From assembly GCA_038239195.1 (NCBI GenBank), contig JBBSEZ010000210.1, forward strand, positions 1 through 16,699: DNA of 16,699 nt, read 5' to 3'. The notes under the pieces were generated by a model, which saw only the letters and a list, made by a program, of their open reading frames with translations, searched no databases and was not told the origin of the DNA. The DNA comes from JBBSEZ01 sp038239195 (GTDB taxonomy: Bacteria; Planctomycetota; Planctomycetia; Gemmatales; Gemmataceae). Within the stretch, counting starts at the first letter, position 1. Every line of letters begins with the position of its first letter. A program made the translations under genes and the position numbers. Positions 6,832-14,325 of this stretch are shown here, piece after piece.

Positions 6832-7671
6832 TCAAAACACCAACTGAATCACCTTCACCAGCACCACGTCCGACACCAGCACCAGAAAGATCGACGTCAC
6901 CACGCCCCCCGTCGCCGCCCGTCCCACCCCCTCCGTCCCACCGCTGGCGCTCATCCCCGCGTGGCAGCCCGTCACGCCGATCAGGTAGCCGAACGCCACC
7001 GTCTTCAGCGTCGCCGGCACCACGTCGCGCAGCCGCAGCACGCGCAGGCACTCGTTCGTGAACTGCGTCAGCGTCATCGTCCCGCCGACCGCCTCGGCCA
7101 GGTAGCCGGACGCCAGCGCCAGATACAGGATGAACAGCGTCAGGAGCGGCAGCGCCAGCATGCACGCCAGCAGCCGCGGCGCCACCAGTTCGCGCAGCGG
7201 CGACAGCCCCAGCACCTCCAGGGCGTCCACCTGCTCCGTCAGCTTCATCGACCCGAGCTCGGCGCCCAGGCTCGCCCCCGAGCGCCCCGCCACGAGGAGC
7301 CCCGCGGCGAGCGGCGCGAACTCCAGCACCACCGCCAGCGACAGGCCTTGCGGCCAGTATTGGATGGCCCCTGGACCGGCGACGGAGAGCAACGTCTCGC
7401 GCATGTGCAGCCAGAGCACCACCCCGATGGCCACCCCCGCGGTGAGCCCGAGCGGGAGGGCGCCGAGCAGGACCTGATAGAGCTGCGCCAGCACCTCGCG
7501 CGGGCGGCGCAGCGCCGATGGCAAGGCGAGCGTGGCCTGGAAGGCGAAGAAGGCGGCCTGGCCGATGGCGTCGAGACGATCGAACAGCGGGAGGCGCGGC
7601 GAACGAGGAGGATCGCTCGCCAGCGGGGGCGGGGGCGCCGGCGGCGCGGAGGGATTGGTTTGTTGCGACAC
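6832..7671 (-). CDS. mlaE: MlaE-family ABC transporter permease
   Basis: A 279-aa inner-membrane permease of the MlaE/YrbE family, which moves phospholipids or other lipids between membranes with an MlaF-type ATPase and an MCE protein. After a Pro-rich cytosolic N-terminus (about 35 residues) come GLTAGVAIGVVLWLHMRETL, then the family hallmark ELGSMKLTEQVDALEVLGLS (GRSGASLGAELGSM…), and three or four further hydrophobic helices; it ends VVTSIFLVLVSDVVLVKVIQ. The start is probably GTG at 7671, with AAAGGG about 5 nt upstream. It is the last gene of a minus-strand run, 32 bp after the methyltransferase. No MlaF ATPase or MCE gene is in the window, so it is an orphan here. Confidence 0.92.
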   Translation of the reverse strand: MSQQTNPSAPPAPPPPLASDPPRSPRLPLFDRLDAIGQAAFFAFQATLALPSALRRPREVLAQLYQVLLGALPLGLTAGVAIGVVLWLHMRETLLSVAGPGAIQYWPQGLSLAVVLEFAPLAAGLLVAGRSGASLGAELGSMKLTEQVDALEVLGLSPLRELVAPRLLACMLALPLLTLFILYLALASGYLAEAVGGTMTLTQFTNECLRVLRLRDVVPATLKTVAFGYLIGVTGCHAGMSASGGTEGVGRAATGGVVTSIFLVLVSDVVLVKVIQLVF

Positions 7672-7703
7672 GGGGCCCTTTCAGCACTCCAACGTGCCTT
7701 TTC

Positions 7704-8387
7704 CTACCTTTTCCGCGCCGCCCAGGTCCAGTGCCGGTCGGTCGTCTGCCGCACGCCGCCCGGCCCCATCCCCAGTGACGCCACCAGCGCCCGCACCTCG
7801 GGCAGCGTCAGCGCGGCGTGCAGCGAGTCGGCGAACATCTGGCGCTGATGCTCGTTGGCCCCCGCCGCGTGCAGATCGACCAGGTTCCGCAACGTCGCTT
7901 CATCGCCCGGCCTCAACAGGTCGCGGACGAAGAGCGCCGCGCCCGGCGCCGCCACGCGCACCATCTCCGCGAGGGCCGCCCCCGGTTCGGGCACGTGGTG
8001 AACGATGCTGTTGGAGATCACCGCACGAAATTCGCCGTCGCCGAATGGCAAGCGCTTGGCGTCGCAGCGCTCCAGGCGAATGCGCCCGACGAGGTTGGCG
8101 CGCTCGACGTTGGCCCGACCGACGGCCAGCATCTCCTCGGCGAGGTCGATGCCGATGACGTGAACGATCAGGTGGTGCTGGCGGCACAGTTCGATGGGGA
8201 TTTGCGCGGTGCCGGTGCCGGCGTCGAGGACGGGGCCGGCGCCGGTGGGCTCGTTCCAGAAAGCGAGGAAGTCCGCGACAAAGACGCGGTTGACCGTACT
8301 GTGGTCCATCGCGTCGTAGTCGCGGGCCTCCTCGACAGAATCCATCGCCTCGGGCTCGAGGACGCGCGGCAACATGGGCACCCTCAC
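7704..8387 (-). CDS. Class I SAM-dependent methyltransferase
   Basis: A 227-aa Rossmann-fold methyltransferase of the UbiE/COQ5-like group. Motif I is VLDAGTGTA (53–61), the acidic end of strand 2 is GIDLAEEM, the adenine-side motif is CDAKRLPFGDGEF, and NSIVHHVPEP follows as the post-motif region. The substrate cannot be told from sequence. GTG at 8387 is supported as start because it overlaps the upstream stop (GTGA), indicating coupling; ATG at 8375 is an alternative. The conserved Asn-Ser-Ile-Val-His-His stretch and the long ‘HSTVNRVFVADFLAFW’ N-terminal helix suggest a bacterial subfamily acting on a small molecule. Position in a run with an unknown protein and an MlaE permease gives no clear pathway. 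Confidence 0.88.
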   Translation of the reverse strand: MRVPMLPRVLEPEAMDSVEEARDYDAMDHSTVNRVFVADFLAFWNEPTGAGPVLDAGTGTAQIPIELCRQHHLIVHVIGIDLAEEMLAVGRANVERANLVGRIRLERCDAKRLPFGDGEFRAVISNSIVHHVPEPGAALAEMVRVAAPGAALFVRDLLRPGDEATLRNLVDLHAAGANEHQRQMFADSLHAALTLPEVRALVASLGMGPGGVRQTTDRHWTWAARKR

Positions 8388-8782
8388 ACGCGAGCCAGGT
8401 CGCGCGCTTGCTGGGCGGGCGCCTTGCGCGCCTGCCTCGCCTGCCTCTCGGCCCGGAACACGTCGAGCAGGTCGGCCCGCAGTTCAAGGTCGCGGGCGCC
8501 GCGGCGGTCCCACTCGCGCAACACCTTGCTCGTGGCGGGGTTCAGCCCGGCCACCTGGTGCAGCCAGTTGATGCCCGCGTCGATGGTCTGGTGGCAGGTG
8601 CGCGGATGGTTCCAGGCGACGTGCGAGGCCAGGCAGCCCATCGGCACCGCCTTGGTGAAACAGCCGTGGATCAGCAGCGGGCTGCCCTTCTCCAGCAAAT
8701 CCATCAGCCGTTCCAGGCCGGCATCCGTCACGTTCGGCAACCACGCGGATCGCAACTCGCCCAGGCATTCGGGGGACAGCAT
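8384..8782 (-). CDS. Conserved hypothetical protein
   Basis: A 132-aa soluble protein that I cannot assign to a named family. It has a helical start (GLERLMDLLEKGSPLLIHGC), then a centre dense in Cys, His and Trp (GCLASHVAWNHPRTCHQT, NWLHQVAGLNPATS), and a charged C-terminal helix rich in Arg and Ala. The His/Cys cluster could bind a metal, but this is only a guess. ATG 8782 is supported by AAAGGAG about 8 nt upstream. The stop overlaps the methyltransferase GTG start, so the two are likely co-translated. A perfect TATAAT lies about 73 nt upstream. Confidence 0.78.
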   Translation of the reverse strand: MLSPECLGELRSAWLPNVTDAGLERLMDLLEKGSPLLIHGCFTKAVPMGCLASHVAWNHPRTCHQTIDAGINWLHQVAGLNPATSKVLREWDRRGARDLELRADLLDVFRAERQARQARKAPAQQARDLARV

Positions 8783-8854
8783 GGAAGACTCCTTTGCAAG
8801 AAGGACCGCGTACTGGACATTCGTTCAAAGACAGCCCGTGGAGAGGCAAGGGCA

Positions 8855-8860
8855 TTATAG
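8855..8860 (-). promoter_or_regulatory. Candidate −10 box for the 132-aa/methyltransferase/mlaE run
   Basis: Perfect TATAAT on the minus strand in otherwise GC-rich DNA, 73 nt before the ATG at 8782. No convincing −35 box lies 16–18 nt further upstream. Confidence 0.35.
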
Positions 8861-9023
8861 CGAGCTCGCCCGCCGCGAGAGAATGTCGGGCCCTCTTCAG
8901 GGGCCATTTCCCCACCCCGGCCTGACGAGGAGGCCGGTAAAATCTCCTGGAGAAGCCCCGCAACTGGCGGCGATTTCTCTCGAATCGGCTGGCCTGGTCG
9001 GCTGGGAAAGCGGAGGGTGGGAG

Positions 9024-9060
9024 AAAAAACCCCGCCGTTCGCGGGAGCGAAGCGGCGGGG
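9024..9060 (-). terminator. Intrinsic terminator of the PIN-gene operon
   Basis: On the minus strand, CCCCGCCG pairs with CGGCGGGG (arms 9053–9060 and 9030–9037), continued inward by a 5-bp TTCGC/GCGAA stem with one bulged base and a four-base loop. The stem is followed directly by TTTTTT (9029–9024). The orientation fits transcripts coming from the 9263–10617 genes. Confidence 0.88.
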
Positions 9061-9162
9061 CCGGAACAGAGAAGAGGCCGTTAGACAGGGTAGAAGGTAA
9101 ACGCTCTTCTCGTCGCTGTCAATGCTTTTCTTGAATTTTTCTGGACAGAATTTCCCGGGATG

Positions 9163-9240
9163 CCTCAAATCGTCCCGGCCCGTCTTGCCCCACCTCCCGC
9201 CGCGCGCTTTCTTCCTTTTGCAAGGCAACCTCGCCGATGT
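9163..9240 (-). pseudogene. Displaced, decayed 3'-end copy of a STAND NTPase gene
   Basis: Minus-strand reading gives IGEVA, then KEESARREVGQDGPGRF, matching the last residues of the NTPase gene (IGEVA … EEESARREVGYAGPGRF, coded at 10786–10906). Relative to the intact gene about 36 bp are missing between these blocks, and one T is lost at the stop, so the frame runs on. The nearly identical core is 9163–9215 versus 10784–10837. Weaker similarity reaches to about 9275, into the end of the PIN-like gene. Confidence 0.75.
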
Positions 9241-9262
9241 CGCTCCGCCGGTGCGGCCTGTG

Positions 9263-9967
9263 TCAGATCCCCAACGACCCCAGCGCCGCCTCCAGGGTGC
9301 CGAAGAACTCCAGCCCGACAGCGGTCAGTTGCGGCGCGAGGTCCGGATGGACGTCGGACTTGTTCTTCGCTTCCCAGAAGTCCGCCTTGTTCGCACTGAC
9401 GAACACTCGCCGCCCCGGGAAGCCCGAGGCGTGCAGTTGGCGGCAAAGTTCGAGGTAGTGCTCCAGGTGGATCGAGTCCTTCACCATGCCGGCGTGCGAA
9501 GGGCGCACCTTGTTCTGCACTCGATCGAGGGCGCGGCCGACGCACGTGTCGTCCCGGTCGAGGACGACAGCCCAACCCAGGACGGCGCCTGCCAGGGCGG
9601 CGAGCGCCGCGGGGAGGCCGCCCCCGGCGTAGTTCGGCGACGGGCCCGACAGCGGGAGGCCGGCGTGCTGCCAGGCGAGGTGGATCTCGGCGACGTCTTC
9701 ATCGACGCGGCGCGTCTTGCGTTCGACTTCGTCGATGACGGTCGCCTGATTCTGCGTCCACTCGACCGGCACAAGATAGGTGACGGCGAGCTGCACGCGG
9801 TCAGGACGGAGAGCCAGGGTGTCGAGCAGGCGGCGGACGTGCTCCAGCCGGCGCGCCTTGCCCTCGGCGACGCACTGGATGACGTCGAGCAGGTCGCAGG
9901 TATCCAGGCAGAGGAGGGGCCGCGGACGGGCGAGAAGGTCGGCAACGACGGCGGCAACGGCAGGCAT
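9263..9967 (-). CDS. PIN-like domain nuclease (DUF4935-type)
   Basis: A 234-aa protein with the layout of a PIN-fold RNase. LLCLDTCDLLDVIQ (18–31) gives the first acidic residue (Asp22) in the usual hDTxxLhD pattern; KDSIHLEHYLEL (163–174) gives the middle acidic residues (Asp164, Glu169); FVSANKADFWE (189–199) is the closing ‘S.NkkDF’ motif with Asp196. The length and the inserted helical middle section match PIN-like DUF4935 proteins better than small VapC toxins. PIN proteins cleave RNA with a metal ion held by these acidic residues. The ATG start overlaps the stop of the preceding gene (TGATG), so the two are coupled. A toxin or defence RNase role is inference from fold and context. Confidence 0.8.
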   Translation of the reverse strand: MPAVAAVVADLLARPRPLLCLDTCDLLDVIQCVAEGKARRLEHVRRLLDTLALRPDRVQLAVTYLVPVEWTQNQATVIDEVERKTRRVDEDVAEIHLAWQHAGLPLSGPSPNYAGGGLPAALAALAGAVLGWAVVLDRDDTCVGRALDRVQNKVRPSHAGMVKDSIHLEHYLELCRQLHASGFPGRRVFVSANKADFWEAKNKSDVHPDLAPQLTAVGLEFFGTLEAALGSLGI

Positions 9968-10617
9968 CAGCGCCTCTCAGCCTCCTCGTCGTAGGCCGAC
10001 AACAGCGACCGCGCTGCCTCGTGTTCTCCCACGAGTTGGCAGCGCGTGGCTTCGGGCCAGCCCTCCTGCTGGAGCCACTCGTCGAGCAATGCGGGATCGA
10101 AGAGCGACTCGTCCTGATGGGCGCGGACGAGAAAGGCGTTCCAGCGCCTGCGGTCGTTCGGCTGTAGGCAGGCGCGGTTTGCAGACGCCGAGAAGGCCCG
10201 CAGCAGCCGAACGGCCTCGGGAGACAGATCGTGGTCCAGGGTCAGCCGGTGCTGGACGACCTCGGCTTCCACCCCGACCTCGGCGGCGGCCGGGCGGAGG
10301 AACTCGCGCTCGAACTCCGCCAACAGCCGGTTGTGCTCTTCCTCGTTGAGTTCCTGCTTGTCCAGAGGGACCACGTTGGAGACGTACAGTTCGTTGGGCC
10401 CGCGGGCGTGGGCCCACAGCCCGGCGGCCGGCCGGTCTGCCTTGGCCGTGCAAGAAAAGCAGGAGCCCCAAGGCCCCAGAGGGCCGTGTTGGCCGAGCCG
10501 AGCCTCCGCCTGCCGATCGCGTTTCCAGCCGTCGCGGAGGAGGGCCTCGACCCGTTCGAGCAAGCGCTCCAGGTTGGTCCGCTCACCGCGGATCGCGAGC
10601 TCGTTGGTGGTCTTCAT
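9967..10617 (-). CDS. Hypothetical protein coupled to the PIN-like nuclease
   Basis: A 216-aa soluble protein. It starts with a helical stretch (NLERLLERVEALLRDGW), followed by GPNELYVSNVVPLDKQELNE, a segment with LLAEFEREFLRPAA, then LSPEAVRLLRAFSASANRAC and a C-terminal WNAFLVRAHQDES / LLDEWLQQEGWPEA region. I believe this belongs to a recurrent family of unknown function, but I cannot name it. ATG 10617 is chosen because GAAGGGGG lies about 6 nt upstream; the open frame extends to 10743 without a better site. A TACAAT box on the minus strand (10687–10682) is a possible −10. The stop overlaps the PIN gene start by one base, suggesting a two-component unit, perhaps with this protein as regulator or specificity partner. 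Confidence 0.8.
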   Translation of the reverse strand: MKTTNELAIRGERTNLERLLERVEALLRDGWKRDRQAEARLGQHGPLGPWGSCFSCTAKADRPAAGLWAHARGPNELYVSNVVPLDKQELNEEEHNRLLAEFEREFLRPAAAEVGVEAEVVQHRLTLDHDLSPEAVRLLRAFSASANRACLQPNDRRRWNAFLVRAHQDESLFDPALLDEWLQQEGWPEATRCQLVGEHEAARSLLSAYDEEAERR

Positions 10618-10785
10618 TCGGCCCCCTTCCGACTCTCCGCATCCGTCAATCTGGTCTCGTGCGTGCCCACGTGTCTTCTCCATTGTAGTGTGGCGAGGCT
10701 GGCAGTTCATCACGACTCTGCGGGCTGGCTGCGCCGATCGCACCGAACATCGAAAGCCTCTTCCACCTGTGCCTCAAATCCCCCC

Positions 10786-12891
10786 TCAAAATCGTCCCGG
10801 CCCGGCGTACCCCACCTCCCGCCGCGCGCTTTCTTCTTCCTGCCTGGCCTCTTCCGCCTGCGCGGTCTTCCCAGCCAGCCGGGCAACCTCGCCGATTGCG
10901 TTCCAGGCGTCGGCCTCGACGATTCGCAGGCCATACTGTTGCGCTAGCGATAAGAGTTGCTCGTTGACGGCAGTCGCCTCGGCGAGGGCGTTGCGCTTCC
11001 GAAGCCAGGCGCCGTAGCTCAGCCGCGTCAGGGCGCGCTCGTACGGGAGCCCCGCTCGATCGTACTCGGCCAGGAGCAGCTCGTATTCGGGCCCGACGTC
11101 CTCTTCCGAGGTCAGCCGCAGGTAGTCGGCGCGCATGCGCCGGCGCGACAGGTCGGCCCAGCGGTGCCCGGCCGCGTCGGGGGGGCGGAACAGCACGCTG
11201 CGCAGGTCGAGCGCCGACAACTGCCTCAGGCGGAGCAGGCACTCGAAGACGTGCAGCCATTCGTAGACGTCCACCGGCACCAGCGAGCGCACCACGGTCA
11301 GCGCCGATTCGGCTCGCCCGGCCAGGCAGAGCGCGTGGGCGCGGTAGGCCTGCCAGAGCGCTTGCCACGGCGCGGGCGCCGCCCCCTCCTGAAGCAGGGG
11401 GCCCAGGCGCCCCAGGGCGATCAGGGCGTCGCCGCGGAGGGCCAGGTCGGCGGGCCGATAGGCGCCGAGGGCGTCGTCGAACTGGCCGAGCATCTCGAAG
11501 CAGATGGCCAGGCTGCGCCAGCGCCCGAAACCCCGCCACAGCGGCGGCCGGCGCCAGTCCCCTGTCGGAAAGAACCGCAGCAACAGGTCGCGCTCGAGGG
11601 CCGGCGCCAGAAAGCGATGTTTGGGGCCTTCGAGGGCGGTAAAGGCGGCGTCGGCCTCGTTCCACAGCCCCGCCTCGCAGGAAGCGTGGAACAGCTCCAC
11701 CTGCTCGCGCGCCTCCTCCAGCGTCTCGGGGCGGCGCCGGTCCGGTCGGCCGCGCAAAAACCCCGCCCGCGCCAGGGCGCTTTCGCGCTGCCCGCCCGCC
11801 CCGAGCACGTCTTCAAACGCCCGCCGCACCAGCGGGTGGGCATCGATCACCTGCGCCCCCGCGCCGCGCCCCACGCGCTCCAGCAGGCGCAATGCAATCA
11901 ATTCCTCCACGCGCCCCGCCAGCCAGCCTTCCTCGCGTTCGAGGAAAGGGCGATATTTCCGCCCCCAGGTGTCGTGCAAGAGGGCGCGCACCGGCTCGCT
12001 GGCGAGGTAGTCGAGCAATCGCCCCGGCGTCGGCGGGTCGCGGAAGGCGGTCGCCAGCGCCAGGACGTCCTGCTCCTCGGCCGGCAGCGCTTGCTGGTAG
12101 GCGAAGAGGGGACGGGCCACGCAGCGCTCCTCGTCGCTGCCGCCCGCCACCGGAGGAGGGGCGGGGAGCTCCGCGAGGCGGTCGGCCCTGCCGTCGTGGT
12201 AGCGCACCAACAACGTCCCGAGAAGCTCCACCGCTTTGGCGTGGTGTCCGCCGGCCATGGCCACGCGCGCCAGTTCTTCCTCGCTGCCGTACACGCCAAG
12301 GCTGCCGAGCAGGCCGCGGGCGCTGGCGCCGTCGAGCGCCGTCAGGGAGACGAGGCGGGCGTGGGGCCGGCGCTGGAGCGTCGGCAGGTCGAAGCGCGTG
12401 GTCAGCACGACGACGCCCGGAAGCGGCGAGGAAGCCAACTCTTCCAGCAGGCGCCCGAGTTCGGGATGGACGAATCGCCCCGCCCAGGCCCCGCCTTCGT
12501 ATTGTGCCACCTCGGCGCCGTCGAAGACGAGCGCCCAGCGCTCGCGGCGCAGCACCGGCAGCACGCCATCGACGCAGTAGCTGGCCGATACCTCCGGTGC
12601 TCGTTCCTGCCCGATGGCGTAGCCATACAGTTCGCGCAGGCACAGGTCGGCGTCCTTGCCGCGGTAGAAGCTCCACAGGAAGAGCCCGTCGAGCCCGCCC
12701 GCCTGCGCGAGCACGCCCTCGAGCCAGTGCTGCACGATGGCCGTCTTGCCCTGCCCGCCCGGCCCGACCAATGCCACGAGCGACGGCTCGCCCCCGGCCA
12801 GGGCGCCGTCGAGCAGGGCGAGCTCGGCGGCCCGGCCGAAGAACCGCAGGGGCTCCGAGGTACAATGGTGGATGCGCGGGGGGCGTGGCAT
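10786..12891 (-). CDS. STAND-type NTPase with helical-repeat C-terminus
   Basis: A 701-aa P-loop NTPase. FFGRAAELALLDGAL (17–31) opens the domain, Walker A is GPGGQGKT (43–50), Walker B WALVFDG (119–125, Asp124), and a sensor strand VVVLTTRFDLP lies at 160–170. A winged-helix-like region follows (about 260–380, ending DAHPLVRRAF). The C-terminal half (about 390–700) is alpha-helical and TPR-like, ending EEARQEEESARREVG. STAND NTPases are signalling switches whose C-terminal repeats sense a ligand; several are phage sensors. The expected N-terminal effector (TIR, nuclease or protease) is missing: only 16 residues precede the NTPase core, and the upstream 200 bp hold a repeat. So it may be truncated or act through a partner gene such as the downstream PIN pair. 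No clear ribosome binding site is visible. Confidence 0.85.
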   Translation of the reverse strand: MPRPPRIHHCTSEPLRFFGRAAELALLDGALAGGEPSLVALVGPGGQGKTAIVQHWLEGVLAQAGGLDGLFLWSFYRGKDADLCLRELYGYAIGQERAPEVSASYCVDGVLPVLRRERWALVFDGAEVAQYEGGAWAGRFVHPELGRLLEELASSPLPGVVVLTTRFDLPTLQRRPHARLVSLTALDGASARGLLGSLGVYGSEEELARVAMAGGHHAKAVELLGTLLVRYHDGRADRLAELPAPPPVAGGSDEERCVARPLFAYQQALPAEEQDVLALATAFRDPPTPGRLLDYLASEPVRALLHDTWGRKYRPFLEREEGWLAGRVEELIALRLLERVGRGAGAQVIDAHPLVRRAFEDVLGAGGQRESALARAGFLRGRPDRRRPETLEEAREQVELFHASCEAGLWNEADAAFTALEGPKHRFLAPALERDLLLRFFPTGDWRRPPLWRGFGRWRSLAICFEMLGQFDDALGAYRPADLALRGDALIALGRLGPLLQEGAAPAPWQALWQAYRAHALCLAGRAESALTVVRSLVPVDVYEWLHVFECLLRLRQLSALDLRSVLFRPPDAAGHRWADLSRRRMRADYLRLTSEEDVGPEYELLLAEYDRAGLPYERALTRLSYGAWLRKRNALAEATAVNEQLLSLAQQYGLRIVEADAWNAIGEVARLAGKTAQAEEARQEEESARREVGYAGPGRF

Positions 12892-12902
12892 GGGGAACCG
12901 TC

Positions 12903-13053
12903 AAGAATTTGAACAGAATGAAACGAAGGCAACGAAGAAATAAGATAGAGAAGGAAGAGGGATGGAGACGATGCCCCCGAGGAGGTGAAGGAAGGAGCGC
13001 TGTCTTGCTGCCTCCTTCTTTTCTTTCCTTCGTTTCCTTCTGTTCAAATTCTT
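12903..13053. repeat. Inverted-repeat element between NTPase gene and ilvC
   Basis: Outer arms 12903–12929 and 13027–13053 are reverse complements at 26 of 27 positions (AAGAATTTGAACAGAA at the tip). The inner sequence is purine-rich on the left and pyrimidine-rich on the right, with further partial pairing. No open frame of note lies inside. It looks like a dispersed, non-coding palindromic repeat; short repeats of this style are common in planctomycete genomes to my knowledge. Confidence 0.7.
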
Positions 13054-13054
13054 T

Positions 13055-13092
13055 GCCGCGGTTCGCAGGAGCGCATTCCTGCGAACCGCGGC
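13055..13092 (-). terminator. Perfect 16-bp hairpin behind ilvC
   Basis: GCCGCGGTTCGCAGGA (13055–13070) and its exact reverse complement (13077–13092) enclose a 6-base loop. The hairpin starts 10 bp after the ilvC stop and directly abuts the inverted-repeat element. There is no T run after it on either strand, so it may be a transcript-end stabiliser or a repeat rather than a classical terminator. Confidence 0.5.
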
Positions 13093-13102
13093 GAAAGCAG
13101 GG

Positions 13103-14164
13103 TCAGCCCTGCGACTTGGCCGCGCGCTCCGGGCGCAGCGAGCGGACGACCGTCCCGGCCTGCCACATCTCGCTCTCGGCGACCGCCTTGAGCTCCTTCT
13201 CCAGTTGCTGCCGGTAATCGGGCCGGCTGTTCGACTCCAGCACGCGGCGCGTCTCCTCGCCGTCGGCCACGCTCTTGTACAGCTTCTCGAAGACCGGCCG
13301 GGCGGCGTCGCGAAACTTGCTGAACCAGTCGAGCGCGCCCCGCTGCGCCGTGGTCGAGCAGTTGGCGTACATCCAGTCCATGCCGTTCTCGGCGATGAGC
13401 GGATACAGGCTCTGCGTGGCCTCCTCGACCGTCTCGTTGAACGCCTCGGAAGGCGAATGGCCGTGCTCGCGCAGCACCTCGTACTGGGCGAGCCACAGGC
13501 CATAGATGGCCCCCATCAGCACCCCGCGCTCGCCAGTGAGGTCGCTGAAGACCTCCTTCTGGAACGTCGTCTCGAACAGGTAGCCCGAGCCGATGGCGAT
13601 GCCCAGGGCACGGGCTCGCTCGGTCGCCTTGCCGGTGGCGTCCTGATGCACCGCGTAGCTGGCGTTGATGCCCTTGCCCTCGAGGAACAGCCGGCGCACC
13701 GTCGTCCCCGAGCCCTTGGGGGCCACCAGGATCACGTCAATGTCGGGTGGGGCGACCACGCCGGTCTGGTCGCTGTAGACGATGCTGAAGCCGTGCGAGA
13801 AGTAGAGCGCCTTGCCCTTCGTGAGCAGCGGCTTGAGTTTGGGCCAGAAGTCTTTCTGGCCGGCGTCGGAAAGCAGGTACTGCACCACGGTGCCGCGCCG
13901 CGCCGCCTCTTCGAGAGGGAAGAGCGTCTGCCCCGGCACCCAGCCGTCGCTGGCGGCCAGGTCCCAGGACTTCGTCTTCTCGCGCTGCCCGACGATCACG
14001 CGCACCCCGTTGTCCTTCATGTTGAGCGATTGGCCGCGTCCCTGCACTCCGTAGCCGAGCACGGTCACGACCTCATCCGCCAGGATGGCCTTGAGCCGCT
14101 CCGGCGGATAATCCGCCCGTTCGACGACCGTTTCTTTCACGTCCCCGACCTGAATCTGACGCAT
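13103..14164 (-). CDS. ilvC: Ketol-acid reductoisomerase (yeast Ilv5-like)
   Basis: A 353-aa enzyme of valine, leucine and isoleucine synthesis; it isomerises and reduces acetolactate or acetohydroxybutyrate with NADPH and Mg. The N-terminal Rossmann domain has VLGYGVQGRGQSLNMKDNG (35–53) and the cofactor loop GQREKTKSW (59–67); His124 lies in YFSHGF. The all-helical C-terminal domain carries the metal residues Asp208 and Glu212 (DLTGERG), the ETVEEATQSLYPL segment with Glu244 and Glu248, and Ser270 in NCSTTAQRGALDW. Wording of many stretches (DGWVPG, LLSDA, HGHSPSEAFNETVEEATQS) is that of the yeast Ilv5/Bacteroidetes branch rather than the ordinary short bacterial type. The ATG is preceded by AGGAA. 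No ilvB, ilvH or leu gene is nearby. Confidence 0.96.
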   Translation of the reverse strand: MRQIQVGDVKETVVERADYPPERLKAILADEVVTVLGYGVQGRGQSLNMKDNGVRVIVGQREKTKSWDLAASDGWVPGQTLFPLEEAARRGTVVQYLLSDAGQKDFWPKLKPLLTKGKALYFSHGFSIVYSDQTGVVAPPDIDVILVAPKGSGTTVRRLFLEGKGINASYAVHQDATGKATERARALGIAIGSGYLFETTFQKEVFSDLTGERGVLMGAIYGLWLAQYEVLREHGHSPSEAFNETVEEATQSLYPLIAENGMDWMYANCSTTAQRGALDWFSKFRDAARPVFEKLYKSVADGEETRRVLESNSRPDYRQQLEKELKAVAESEMWQAGTVVRSLRPERAAKSQG

Positions 14165-14226
14165 GGTGAGTTCCTGTTGCTGTGTCCGCGGAGGCGACGC
14201 GCCACTCGTGGGTTCATCAACCCAGA

Positions 14227-14232
14227 AGTATA
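14227..14232 (-). promoter_or_regulatory. Candidate −10 box for ilvC
   Basis: TATACT on the minus strand (five of six consensus bases) about 63 nt before the ilvC ATG, in the 161-bp divergent region. The −35 region is weak. A 6-bp hairpin (TGGGTT 14209–14214 with AACCCA 14219–14224) would fall at the start of the transcript. Confidence 0.35.
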
Positions 14233-14325
14233 TTCGCAGATCGCCCGAAGTGAAAGTGATTGCTCCCTCGTTGCGCTCCTGCTAGAAAAGCCCTTCTCGC
14301 ACCATCCCTCCCCGCAGGTGTCGTC

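Larger units (their letters stand above)
8783..9262. other. 480-bp region without a confident gene
   Basis: It contains, from left to right, the promoter candidate of the 132-aa gene (minus), an intrinsic terminator (minus) and a decayed copy of the NTPase gene's 3' end. Open frames crossing it are shadows with no ribosome binding site or family resemblance. Confidence 0.7.

Noticed and set aside
7818..9134. Plus-strand open frame over the methyltransferase and 132-aa genes
   Set aside because: Antisense to two genes with clear motifs or start signals; also crosses a terminator.
10957..12912. Long plus-strand open frame of 651 codons
   Set aside because: Shadow of the STAND NTPase gene on the opposite strand; composition is typical of a high-GC antisense frame and no motif is seen.
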